A DNA stretch of 7,766 bases, taken from an uncultured bacterium (GTDB lineage: Bacteria; Acidobacteriota; UBA890). Shown here one piece after another: positions 1 through 6,898 of this stretch. Location of the stretch: positions 1 through 7,766 of the forward strand of contig CALAKE010000219.1 in assembly GCA_937922775.1 (NCBI GenBank), written 5' to 3'. Each line of letters begins with the position of its first letter. Position 1 is the first letter of the stretch. Position numbers and translations under genes: made by a program. The notes beneath the pieces are model-generated. The model was not told where the DNA came from. It made no database searches and saw only the letters and a list, made by a program, of their open reading frames with translations.

Positions 1-2
1 GC

Positions 3-1064
3 CCCTCGGCCACGAGGTATTCCGATGAGGTCTCACTGCTCGAGTACTACCGGGAGGTGACGAACCGGCTTACCGCCGTGCCCGGGGTGAGCTCAGTCGG
101 GGCTATCCACCTGTTGCCGATGACCTATCAGAACTGGGGCCTTCTGTACGAGGCCGAAGACAACATCGTTCCGGCAGAGACTCAACTTCCTCGAGCCAAC
201 TTTCGTATCGTCACGCCCGGCTATTTTCAGACCATGGGAATACCGATCGTTCGAGGACGCGACTTCAACGCCGACGATGTGCTTCTCAACCCTGAACCCT
301 ACGGGGCCGACGAGGCTGCAGAAGCAATCGTCATCAACCAGGCGATGGCCCGTCTGCTGTGGCCGGATGAAGACCCGATAGGGAAGGAGATCTGCATCGG
401 TTGCCGCTTCAGCGAGAACCCGCCTGGAACCCCGGTGGTTGGAGTCGTCCAGGACATCCACCAGCACGCGCTCGACGTGGAGCCCATGCCCGAGATGTAC
501 GTTCCCTTCGCGCAAGTGACTGTTCAGAGGATGTACTTGATGATTCGAACAGAGGGAGCAGAGATTGCTGCGGTGGCCGCGCTGAAAGACGCGATCTGGT
601 CGGTAGACTCCGACATTCCGATTCCGTCGGCACGACCCATGAGCGAGGTGATCAGCCGCTCATACTCCGACCCGCGCTTCTATACGGTGCTGCTCAGTGC
701 CTTTGCATTCATCGCACTGATCCTGGGAGCCGTTGGCGTCTATGGTGTGATTTCCTACGTAGTCAGCCAACGTACCCATGAGATCGGAGTGCGCATGGCG
801 CTCGGCGCCGACCGGCCGACCGTGCGACGCGCGGTCCTGACGAGTGGCCTGTGGCCTGTCCTACTCGGAGTTGGCCTCGGGTTGCTCGGCGCCTTCGCGG
901 CCACCCGAGTGTTGTCGAGCCTGCTCTTCGAGGTCACGGCCACGGACCCGCTGACCTACGCCGGTGTTGCAGGTTTCCTCACGGTGGTGGCGGTGGCCGC
1001 CTGCTACTTGCCGGCGCGTCGCGCTAGCCGGGTTGATCCGATGACGGCATTGCGACTGGAGTAG
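3..1064 (+). CDS. ABC-type permease, ADOP/MacB-FtsX family, C-terminal part (5' end outside window)
   Basis: This is the C-terminal part of an inner-membrane permease of the MacB/FtsX type, most like the 'acidobacterial duplicated orphan permease' (ADOP) group. The frame is open to the left edge. A GTG at 57 could be read as a start, but the codons before it encode LLEYYREV, which continues into TNRLTAVPGVSSVGA as in the usual family block, so the real start lies upstream. Numbered from the GTG, residues 1-200 are the extracytoplasmic MacB-type domain (YFQTMGIPIVRGRDF, INQAMARLLWPDEDPIGK). A membrane segment at about 208-236 is followed by the cytoplasmic loop RTHEIGVRMALGA (239-251), then two more segments at about 264-288 and 298-319, and the typical end PARRASRVDPMTALRLE. 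Full-length relatives have about 800 residues with two FtsX units; this would be the second. No ATPase gene is visible. Such permeases are presumed to export or respond to unknown substrates. Confidence 0.93.
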   Translation, partial: PSATRYSDEVSLLEYYREVTNRLTAVPGVSSVGAIHLLPMTYQNWGLLYEAEDNIVPAETQLPRANFRIVTPGYFQTMGIPIVRGRDFNADDVLLNPEPYGADEAAEAIVINQAMARLLWPDEDPIGKEICIGCRFSENPPGTPVVGVVQDIHQHALDVEPMPEMYVPFAQVTVQRMYLMIRTEGAEIAAVAALKDAIWSVDSDIPIPSARPMSEVISRSYSDPRFYTVLLSAFAFIALILGAVGVYGVISYVVSQRTHEIGVRMALGADRPTVRRAVLTSGLWPVLLGVGLGLLGAFAATRVLSSLLFEVTATDPLTYAGVAGFLTVVAVAACYLPARRASRVDPMTALRLE

Positions 1065-1089
1065 TTGGCGCCTGAGAGCTTGGACTATC

Positions 1090-1109
1090 GGCTACTGCAG
1101 CGAGTAGCC
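1090..1109. terminator. Hairpin between convergent genes, possible weak bidirectional terminator
   Basis: A perfect 7-bp stem (GGCTACT at 1090-1096 with AGTAGCC at 1103-1109) with a 6-base loop sits in the 47-bp gap between the permease stop and the TPR-gene stop. It begins 2 bp beyond the TPR stop codon on the minus strand. Neither side has a T-tract, so intrinsic termination is uncertain. The 3' arm can also pair with GCTACT at 1111-1116 inside the TPR stop region. Confidence 0.35.
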
Positions 1110-1111
1110 AG

Positions 1112-2002
1112 CTACTGCTGCTCTTGCTCCTGCTTCCACTCCTCGAGCTGCCCCACGTAGCGTTCGAGCTCGCCGTAGAGCAAGCCACCGGCGGAGATGT
1201 TGCGCAGCGAGATCTGCCGGTAGTAGATGACCTCGCTGGTGCTGATGTCGTAGAGCCTCAAATAGCCCTCCATACTGCGCGGCTGCCTCTCGCCAATCTC
1301 GTCGACCGAGATGCCGAGTACGTACTGCGCGAGACCGGGCTCCGGCACCAAGCCGAAATGCGGTGAGCGTGATATCGCATTGCGCATGTGGAGCTGGATC
1401 GCCCCGATGTCGGCGGCGCTCTCTTGGAGCAGTTGGCGGACCCGCTCTTGATCCTGCTGGTCGGGGAGCTCGGCTTGGGCCAGCACTTCATCCGCCGAGA
1501 TATCGGCCACGAAGACCTTCCATGCGGCAATGCGCGCGTCGATATCCACAGGGACCTCCGACCTCTCGTTGAGCTGGGCGAATATGCTGCTCATGTCGGC
1601 GCCAGCCAGATAGGCCCGAATCGCCTGATCCCAGGCGGTCTCGAATTTCCCGACTTGGACCGCAGCAACTGATGCGAGCTGGTGGCCATGGGCGAAGCCG
1701 GGGTTGAGCTCGCAGCCGCGCAGAAAGGCGTCGAGGCCTTCCTGCATGTTTCCCGACATCGCCAACGCCCGGCCTCGCTGATAGTAGATCTCCCAATAAT
1801 CAGGGTCTTCCTCGGCCGCTCGTTCGAGCACCTGCAGCGCCTGCTCGAACTCTTGTTCACCGATCAGCCGGGCGGCGTTACGGGTGAGCTCCTCGGTGCT
1901 CTGGGGTGAGAGGGCGGTCGAAGCCAGAGTTCCGGTCGCGAAAAATACAACCAGAGCGAGACCAACAAAAACTGCTCCAGGGACTGACGTCGACGGGCGC
2001 AT
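1112..2002 (-). CDS. Exported TPR-repeat protein of unknown function
   Basis: This 296-residue protein begins with a signal peptide (hydrophobic stretch at about residues 9-24, likely cleavage around TLAS, 25-30). About three TPR units follow. The first spans about 37-67 (ARLIGEQEFEQALQVLERA). The second is clearest at about 70-101 (YYQRGRALAMSGNMQEGL then FLRGCELNP). The third covers about 104-135. Residues 136-245 are helical and polar with no motif I recognise. Residues 246-285 (GYLRLYDISTSEVIYYRQ) look like a small beta-rich domain, and the tail is Glu/Gln-rich (EEWKQEQEQQ). TPR proteins usually act as periplasmic or membrane-associated scaffolds, but no partner is evident. The start is supported by a good ribosome binding site. 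The gene lies 88 bp downstream of the amidohydrolase on the same strand, so co-transcription is plausible; I found no convincing promoter or terminator in the gap. Confidence 0.85.
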   Translation of the reverse strand: MRPSTSVPGAVFVGLALVVFFATGTLASTALSPQSTEELTRNAARLIGEQEFEQALQVLERAAEEDPDYWEIYYQRGRALAMSGNMQEGLDAFLRGCELNPGFAHGHQLASVAAVQVGKFETAWDQAIRAYLAGADMSSIFAQLNERSEVPVDIDARIAAWKVFVADISADEVLAQAELPDQQDQERVRQLLQESAADIGAIQLHMRNAISRSPHFGLVPEPGLAQYVLGISVDEIGERQPRSMEGYLRLYDISTSEVIYYRQISLRNISAGGLLYGELERYVGQLEEWKQEQEQQ

Positions 2003-2005
2003 GAA

Positions 2006-2013
2006 CCTCTCCT
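2006..2013 (-). promoter_or_regulatory. Ribosome binding site of the TPR gene
   Basis: On the minus strand the sequence reads AGGAGAGG, with AGGAG ending 6 bases before the ATG at 2002. This fixes the start at the methionine preceding the signal peptide. Confidence 0.75.
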
Positions 2014-2090
2014 GAGTCCGGGCGGGGAGCAGCGACGTAACTGGATTCTATGGCTACTATCGCACCTGGCGTGGCGTGGCACCATGTTGG

Positions 2091-3959
2091 CTAGAGGCCG
2101 GCGTCCTCCTTCTCGTAGCGCACGGCGCCGGCCGTCAACGTCATCAGCACACGATCACGCATGCCGAAAAGCAGCTCGGGATTCTCCTCGAGGTCGCGGA
2201 TGTTCGGCAGGTCGAGAATCACCAGGTCGGCCACTTTGCCCACCTCCAGGCTGCCCTTGAAGTCCTCCTCGTACGTCAGCCAGGCGCCGTTGATCGTATA
2301 GGTGCGCAGGGTGTCCTCGATACCGAGCGTCTCATCGGGACCGTAGGCTTGGCCGTCGGATTGGCTCTTGCGGGTGAGCAGGGCGTACATGCCGATCCAA
2401 GGGTCGTGCGAAGTCACCGGGTAATCGGAGCCCGAAGTCAGCACCACCCCGGCATCGACGTAGGAGCGGAACGGCTGCGTCCGAGCCATCCGCTCGGCGC
2501 CCAGGTTGGTGCTGAACGCTGCCCCTTCCTGCCATTGGAAGACCGGGTTGCATGAGGCGATGATGCCGTACTCGGCCATCTGCTCGAGGACGCGCGTCTC
2601 TTCCTCGAGCGGCAGGTAGGCGTGAATCAGGCTCCAACGCAGGTCGGCCTCGAGCCGTTCGGCGCGCACCTCGTCCATCAGCTTCATGTACAGATCCACC
2701 GCCTGCCGCATCGCCACGTCGCCGCAAGTATGCGTGTGCAGGTCCCAGCCGTACTCGAGGGCGACACGGTATTGGGCTTCTCGGGCCGCCGTATCCGCCA
2801 AGACGGGGTAGCCGAGGTTCTCTTCGCCCTCGAACTCCTCCCAGAGCTCGAACGAATCCGACACCCAGGCGCTGCGCGTGCCCGCACCGCCGTCCGAGTA
2901 CCACTTCGTGCCGCGCCACTTCAGATACGGGCCGCCGAGGTTGTTGATCTTGATGGCATCCAGGTGGCCACGAATCTGGTCGGTGGTGTGGTCGGAGAAG
3001 ATACCCTCGTGCACCGATGAGATCCTCATGCCGCCGAGCAGATCGCGGTTGAGCGCCTCCTGGTAGACGCGCATGTTGTAGCCCATGCCCGAGGCTGGAT
3101 CGACGATGCTGGTGACCCCGAGCCGCAGCATTTCCTGAGCTCCCAGCCGAACGCTGTCGACGTCGCGCTCGAACCGGTCACCCGCGCCGGCTCGGATCAT
3201 GGGCTGCACGGTCACCAGCCGCGAGCCGCGCACGCCGAGGAAGGCGCCGGTGGGGATCAGGTAGTCGTCGGTTTCGCCATCGATGGTGAGGCTGCGCCAG
3301 GCGCGGAAGATCTTGTCCTCGAAGGTGAAGTCTTCGGGGTCCTCGAGCCACCAGTCGGGCCATGTGGACGGATCCTCATCGACAATTCCCATCTGCTCGA
3401 ACCCTGCCGTGCTGATCGCCACGCCGCGGTACACACGGTTCAGCCACACCGGGTTGTCGGGGGCGACCTCGTCGAGCTGCCAGCGGGTCACCATCTCGGG
3501 GTACTTGTACTGATCCCAGCGGTTGCCGATGAGCCACTCGCCGGCCTCGGGGTCGAGGCGCTCCTTAAGCTCCGAGATGGCGGCGACGATCTCCTCGGCC
3601 GTCATCGCGAACGTGAGCTCGGCCTCGTATGTGACATCACGTCCCAAGCCGAGGAAGTGGATGTGCGAGTCCTGCAGACCGGGGATGACCGTCCTGCCCG
3701 CCAGGTCGATCGTGCGGGTGTCCGGGCCAGCGAGATCGGCCACCTCGGCTGCGCTGCCCACGAAGACAATTTGCCCGTCCTTGATGGCGAGAGCCTCGGC
3801 GATGCTGAAGGCATCGTCGACGGTGACGATCTGGCCGCCGGTGAGAATCGTATCGGCGGATGCGGCGCCTGGCAGTGAACGCGAGCCGCAGGCGAGTCCG
3901 AGGAAAAGGAGCGTCAGCACAGACCACACGACATGGAACCTGGATCTTCCGAAGAACAT
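2091..3959 (-). CDS. Exported amidohydrolase, family 3 (YtcJ/NfdA-like, COG1574)
   Basis: A 622-residue metal-dependent amidohydrolase. The N-terminus is a secretion signal (hydrophobic 11-23), ending either in a weak lipobox (GLAC, Cys24) or at an AxA site (ASA, 33-35), so the enzyme probably works in the periplasm or on a membrane. The opening beta-domain block (ADTILTGGQIVTV) runs into the metal motif DSHIH (His99, His101). Next come KWYSDGG with Lys352, the candidate carboxylated lysine; HTCGD with His410; IHAY with His446; and GSDYP with catalytic Asp512. These follow the family order. The C-terminal block (GKVADLVILDLPN) closes the beta-domain. Family members hydrolyse N-substituted formamides, cyclic amides or related C-N bonds; the substrate here cannot be told. 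Residues 190-260 are unusual: the common 'DP-GG-I-RD-GEPTG' segment is replaced by a long acidic, Trp-rich stretch (WPDWWLEDPEDFTFEDK). The gene probably leads a transcript that includes the TPR gene. Confidence 0.94.
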   Translation of the reverse strand: MFFGRSRFHVVWSVLTLLFLGLACGSRSLPGAASADTILTGGQIVTVDDAFSIAEALAIKDGQIVFVGSAAEVADLAGPDTRTIDLAGRTVIPGLQDSHIHFLGLGRDVTYEAELTFAMTAEEIVAAISELKERLDPEAGEWLIGNRWDQYKYPEMVTRWQLDEVAPDNPVWLNRVYRGVAISTAGFEQMGIVDEDPSTWPDWWLEDPEDFTFEDKIFRAWRSLTIDGETDDYLIPTGAFLGVRGSRLVTVQPMIRAGAGDRFERDVDSVRLGAQEMLRLGVTSIVDPASGMGYNMRVYQEALNRDLLGGMRISSVHEGIFSDHTTDQIRGHLDAIKINNLGGPYLKWRGTKWYSDGGAGTRSAWVSDSFELWEEFEGEENLGYPVLADTAAREAQYRVALEYGWDLHTHTCGDVAMRQAVDLYMKLMDEVRAERLEADLRWSLIHAYLPLEEETRVLEQMAEYGIIASCNPVFQWQEGAAFSTNLGAERMARTQPFRSYVDAGVVLTSGSDYPVTSHDPWIGMYALLTRKSQSDGQAYGPDETLGIEDTLRTYTINGAWLTYEEDFKGSLEVGKVADLVILDLPNIRDLEENPELLFGMRDRVLMTLTAGAVRYEKEDAGL

Positions 3960-3963
3960 TGAA

Positions 3964-3969
3964 CACCTC
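3964..3969 (-). promoter_or_regulatory. Ribosome binding site of the amidohydrolase gene
   Basis: On the minus strand GAGGTG lies 4 bases before the ATG at 3959 (6 bases from GAGG), which supports the start ahead of the signal peptide. Its outer base is shared with the palindrome CGCCTAGGCG. Confidence 0.65.
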
Positions 3970-4200
3970 GCCTAGGCGTTGAGCACTTCGCTTCTTTCTC
4001 GGGTGGTACCGCTACGGGGACAAGTGTCGCTAAAACGTCGATCTCATTCCGGCCCTATCAAATCAGCTATCCGAGACAGGCCACAAGCCGACCGGCCAGG
4101 GACCTCCTCGGCAAGCGGTGATTCCTACAGACATCAGGCGATGTGACCTTCGGTGGATCGTCAGCTATGTTCTCTGCATCCGCGATGAGAGGATGACCCT

Positions 4201-4207
4201 GGAGGAG
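4201..4207 (+). promoter_or_regulatory. Ribosome binding site of the esterase gene
   Basis: GGAGGAG, 7 bases before the ATG at 4215, is a near-consensus Shine-Dalgarno sequence and settles the start. Confidence 0.75.
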
Positions 4208-4214
4208 CCGGCCG

Positions 4215-4910
4215 ATGAGGACGTCGAAAGCGAATGCGGGGTTGCACCAGGGCCAGCCGGTACGGACGACCGGTGTCGCGGTCGGTGAAGCCGACGCGGC
4301 CATGATACTGGTGCACGGCCGATATGCCGGCGCGGAGGATATTCTCGGGCTAGTACCGGAGCTGCGCCTGCCACAGCTGCACTTCCTTGCCCCACAGGCG
4401 GCGCAGAGCATCTGGTACCCGAACACCTTCCTGGGCCCCAACGAGGACAACGAGCCATTCCTGTCCTCGGCGCTCCAGGTTTTGGCCGATATTCTTGATG
4501 AGCTCGATACGCGGGGGATACCCGCCGAGCACACCTTTCTGCTCGGCTTTTCGCAGGGTGGTTGCTTGGTGAGCGAGTTTGCTGCCCGCAACGCGCGGCG
4601 ATACGGCGGGGTGTTCTGTCTGACCGGCGGCCTTATCGGCCCGCCGGGAATGCCGCGCCAGTACGAGGGATCATTCAGCGGCACTTCGATATTGCTCGGA
4701 TCCTCCGATCCCGATCCGTACATACCGTGGTGGCGGGTCGAAGAGACGGCTGAGGTGCTCCGCGCAATGGACGCCGATGTCGACCTACGCCGGTACCCGG
4801 GCATGGGCCATACGATCAATGCCGAGGAGATCGAGATTGTCCGTGCGGTCGTTCTCGGCGCACTGAAGACAGACGGAGAGGGCACCTCTGATCGACCGGT
4901 ATCGCGGTAG
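4215..4910 (+). CDS. Alpha/beta-hydrolase, phospholipase/carboxylesterase family (MhqD/YpfH-like)
   Basis: A 231-residue cytoplasmic serine hydrolase with no signal peptide, of normal length for the family (Pfam Abhydrolase_2). The oxyanion-side motif is LVHGRYAGAEDIL (32-44). Then comes the subfamily signature APQAAQSIWYPNTF (59-72) followed by NEPFLSSAL (79-87). The nucleophile elbow is GFSQGG with Ser113. The strand and loop GSSDPDPYIP supply the acid, Asp167 or less likely Asp165. The catalytic His199 lies in PGMGHTI. All parts of the triad are present, so the enzyme should be active on carboxylic esters or similar substrates; the natural substrate is unknown. In Firmicutes, close relatives sit beside ring-cleaving dioxygenases in quinone-responsive operons, but no such partner is visible here. 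The gene is followed after 47 bp by the secreted glycosidase on the same strand, so the two are probably co-transcribed. Confidence 0.93.
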   Translation: MRTSKANAGLHQGQPVRTTGVAVGEADAAMILVHGRYAGAEDILGLVPELRLPQLHFLAPQAAQSIWYPNTFLGPNEDNEPFLSSALQVLADILDELDTRGIPAEHTFLLGFSQGGCLVSEFAARNARRYGGVFCLTGGLIGPPGMPRQYEGSFSGTSILLGSSDPDPYIPWWRVEETAEVLRAMDADVDLRRYPGMGHTINAEEIEIVRAVVLGALKTDGEGTSDRPVSR

Positions 4911-4946
4911 CCCGCGCGAGCGTCGTGCCCTCGCTGGCCGAAAGAC

Positions 4947-4951
4947 AGGAG
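4947..4951 (+). promoter_or_regulatory. Ribosome binding site deciding the glycosidase start
   Basis: AGGAG lies 6 bases before the ATG at 4958. An in-frame GTG at 4925 would add 11 polar residues ahead of the signal peptide and has no good Shine-Dalgarno sequence, so the ATG is preferred. Confidence 0.75.
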
Positions 4952-4957
4952 CGAACG

Positions 4958-6844
4958 ATGAGAAAACGGCTTACCAGGGTGGCGCTGGCCTATCTTCCCC
5001 TCTTCGTTCTCATGGCGGGAGCCGTGGCGGCGGGGCAGTCGACGATCTTCCAATTCACCCTGGAGGATTTCGATGTCGAGGGAGATCTCGGCACCTTCGA
5101 GGCGGCGCTCGACCTGGTGACGTACGACTCTGGAGTGCAAAGGCTACGCTTGCAGTTGACCGCGCCTTCCCCTGCTACTCCACCCGAGCTCGTGGTGCGC
5201 TGGACAATCCCCTCGGTCGATATCGACGGCTACTGGAACCCCAACATCGCCATCGACAAGGTTGGCTTCTGGCGCAACCGTGTCGAGTCACGCTCCACCA
5301 ACCAGGCTCCGGTCATCACGCTGCTCAACGGCGCCGACCGCAACCGGCTGACCTTCGCAGTCTCCGACGCGCTGCGCCCGACCGAATCGCGCTGCTACCT
5401 GCGGGAAGAGGACGCCCTCTTCCACTGTTCTGTGCGGTTTTTCGCTGAACGGGCGCCGGCCACGGATCGATATATCGTGGCCCTGTGGCTGGACGGCCGC
5501 GACGTCGCCTACCCTGAAGCCATCGCCGATGTCGCCGATTGGTGGGCGGCGCATGAAGGGTACGAGCCTTCGCCTGTTCCCGATGCGGCGCGCTGGCCGA
5601 TGTACTCGACCTGGTACAGCTTCCACCAGAACCTCGACCCCGATGAGGTGATCGCCGAGCTCGAGATCGCCAAACAGCTCGGCTACGAGGCGGTGATCGT
5701 CGACGACGGCTGGCAGACGCTCGATTCCAGCCGTGGCTACGCCTACACGGGCGACTGGGAGCCGGAGCGCATCCCCGACATGCGCGGCTTCGTCGACCGC
5801 GTACACGATCTCGACATGGACTTCCTCCTCTGGTACTCGCTGCCCTTCATGGGAGAGAACGCCAAGGGCTTCGAGGCGTTCCAGGGCAAGTACCTGTGGT
5901 ACTGGGAAGGGCAGGGGGCCTGGGTGCTCGACCCGCGTTACCCCGAGGTGCGCGAGCTCATCATCTCGACCTATGAGAAAGCTCTCCTCGACTGGGACCT
6001 CGACGGTTTCAAGATCGACTTCATCGACCGATTCACTCCTGACGAAGAGACCGTGCTCACCGCCGAGGACGGTCGTGACTTCGCCTCGGTCGACGCCGCC
6101 GTCGACCGCCTGATGACCGATGTGATGGAGCGCCTGCGCGCCATCAATCCCGACATCATGATCGAGTTCCGGCAGCGGTACATCGGCCCGCTGATGCGCA
6201 AATACGGCAACATGTTCCGCGCCGTCGATTGCCCCAACAACGCCGTCGCCAACCGCGTCGAGACGATGGATTTGCGATTGCTCTCCGGCGACACGGCGGT
6301 CCACTCCGACATGTTCATGTGGCACCCCAACGACACGGTTGAGCACGCCGCGCTGCAGATCCTCAACGTGCTGTTTTCCGTGCCGCAGATTTCCGTTCGC
6401 CTGACCGAGATTCCCGACGAGCACCTCGAAATGGTCCGCTTCTGGACCGAGTACTGGCGCGACAACCGCGAGGTGTTACTCGATGGAGCGCTACAGCCAT
6501 CCCGACCGGCCGCCCTCTACCCGATGATCCACGCGAGCAACGAGGAGAAGACGATCGTCGGGCTGTATGAAGAGATGGTGGTGCCGATCGGCAGCGCTGC
6601 AATGGGCGGCCGAAGAGTCGGCGGCTCGGCAGCCGGTGGTGCCGCCACAGGCGTCATCGATGTCGTCAACGCAAAACCCGGAATGACCGTCGTGCTCCAA
6701 ATCGACAACGACCTTGGCTCACGGCAGGTCTCGACCTACGACGTCACCGGCAACCTGATCGACCAGTCGACGCGGCGCCTCACGTCCGGCGTTCACAATT
6801 TCAGCGTCCCAACATCGGGTTTGCTGCGCATCGAACAGCGCTAG
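4958..6844 (+). CDS. Secreted GH36/melibiase-type glycosidase, putative alpha-galactosidase
   Basis: With the ATG start this is a 628-residue exported enzyme. The signal peptide covers residues 1-25 (basic MRKRLTR, hydrophobic core, AVAA). An N-terminal beta-sandwich (about 28-205) is followed by a TIM barrel of clan GH-D. That barrel carries the DDGWQT motif (249-254), LLWYSLP (290-296), the nucleophile motif FKIDF with Asp354, and RAVDCPNN with Asp424 as likely acid/base. The 70-residue Asp-Asp spacing is within the range of characterised GH36 enzymes. A conserved block with SDMFMWH and FSVPQISVRL closes the barrel (450-481). A C-terminal beta domain ends in VPTSGLLRIEQR. Family members release alpha-galactosyl (or sometimes alpha-N-acetylgalactosaminyl) residues; the exact sugar here is not provable. 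The C-terminal domain carries an odd Gly/Ala-rich run (about 545-565). Cys146 and Cys157 could form a disulfide. Confidence 0.9.
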   Translation: MRKRLTRVALAYLPLFVLMAGAVAAGQSTIFQFTLEDFDVEGDLGTFEAALDLVTYDSGVQRLRLQLTAPSPATPPELVVRWTIPSVDIDGYWNPNIAIDKVGFWRNRVESRSTNQAPVITLLNGADRNRLTFAVSDALRPTESRCYLREEDALFHCSVRFFAERAPATDRYIVALWLDGRDVAYPEAIADVADWWAAHEGYEPSPVPDAARWPMYSTWYSFHQNLDPDEVIAELEIAKQLGYEAVIVDDGWQTLDSSRGYAYTGDWEPERIPDMRGFVDRVHDLDMDFLLWYSLPFMGENAKGFEAFQGKYLWYWEGQGAWVLDPRYPEVRELIISTYEKALLDWDLDGFKIDFIDRFTPDEETVLTAEDGRDFASVDAAVDRLMTDVMERLRAINPDIMIEFRQRYIGPLMRKYGNMFRAVDCPNNAVANRVETMDLRLLSGDTAVHSDMFMWHPNDTVEHAALQILNVLFSVPQISVRLTEIPDEHLEMVRFWTEYWRDNREVLLDGALQPSRPAALYPMIHASNEEKTIVGLYEEMVVPIGSAAMGGRRVGGSAAGGAATGVIDVVNAKPGMTVVLQIDNDLGSRQVSTYDVTGNLIDQSTRRLTSGVHNFSVPTSGLLRIEQR

Positions 6845-6895
6845 AGCTCACCCAGCCCGCGATTCTCATCACGCTATTGCGGCGGGAGGTGGCTC
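6844..6895. terminator. Long imperfect hairpin between convergent genes
   Basis: The 54-bp gap after the glycosidase stop can fold on itself. GAGC-T-CACC (6844-6852) pairs with GGTGGCTC (6888-6895) with one bulged base, then CCCGC (6856-6860) pairs with GCGGG (6882-6886) around a loop of about 21 bases. It lies 3 bp short of the stop of the decayed outer-membrane gene coming the other way. There is no T-tract, so it is at best a weak bidirectional terminator. Confidence 0.35.
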
Positions 6896-6898
6896 GAG

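Larger units (their letters stand above)
3960..4214. other. Divergent intergenic region with presumed promoters for both gene pairs
   Basis: This 255-bp non-coding stretch separates the minus-strand amidohydrolase from the plus-strand esterase, so it must hold promoters for both directions, but I could not find a clear -35/-10 pair. It contains a perfect 10-bp palindrome CGCCTAGGCG (3969-3978) touching the amidohydrolase ribosome binding site, and a small hairpin (ACATC/GATGT, 4131-4144) upstream of the esterase. The middle (about 4020-4075) is the least GC-rich part and the likeliest promoter area. Confidence 0.45.

Noticed and set aside
57..59. GTG as the start of the permease
   Set aside because: The frame stays open to the window edge, and the residues before it belong to the conserved family block.
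2076..2555. Plus-strand open frame across the 3' end of the amidohydrolase
   Set aside because: It is antisense to conserved amidohydrolase motifs and has no recognisable protein signature or ribosome binding site.
3960..4214. Candidate sigma-70 promoter elements such as TTGATA or TTGTCC on the minus strand
   Set aside because: None has a convincing -10 partner at 16-18 bp, so no specific promoter is claimed.
4925..4957. Upstream GTG start for the glycosidase
   Set aside because: It would add polar residues before a normal signal peptide, and the ATG at 4958 has a well-spaced AGGAG.
4067..5140. A 357-codon open frame on the minus strand
   Set aside because: It lies antisense to the well-supported esterase and the start of the glycosidase, has Arg/Pro/Ser-rich composition typical of GC-rich shadow frames, and shows no known motif.
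5288..6424. A 378-codon open frame on the minus strand inside the glycosidase gene
   Set aside because: Its composition (Val, Gly, His, Asp, Glu-rich) is the expected mirror of the GH36 coding frame, and the sense strand has full catalytic motifs.
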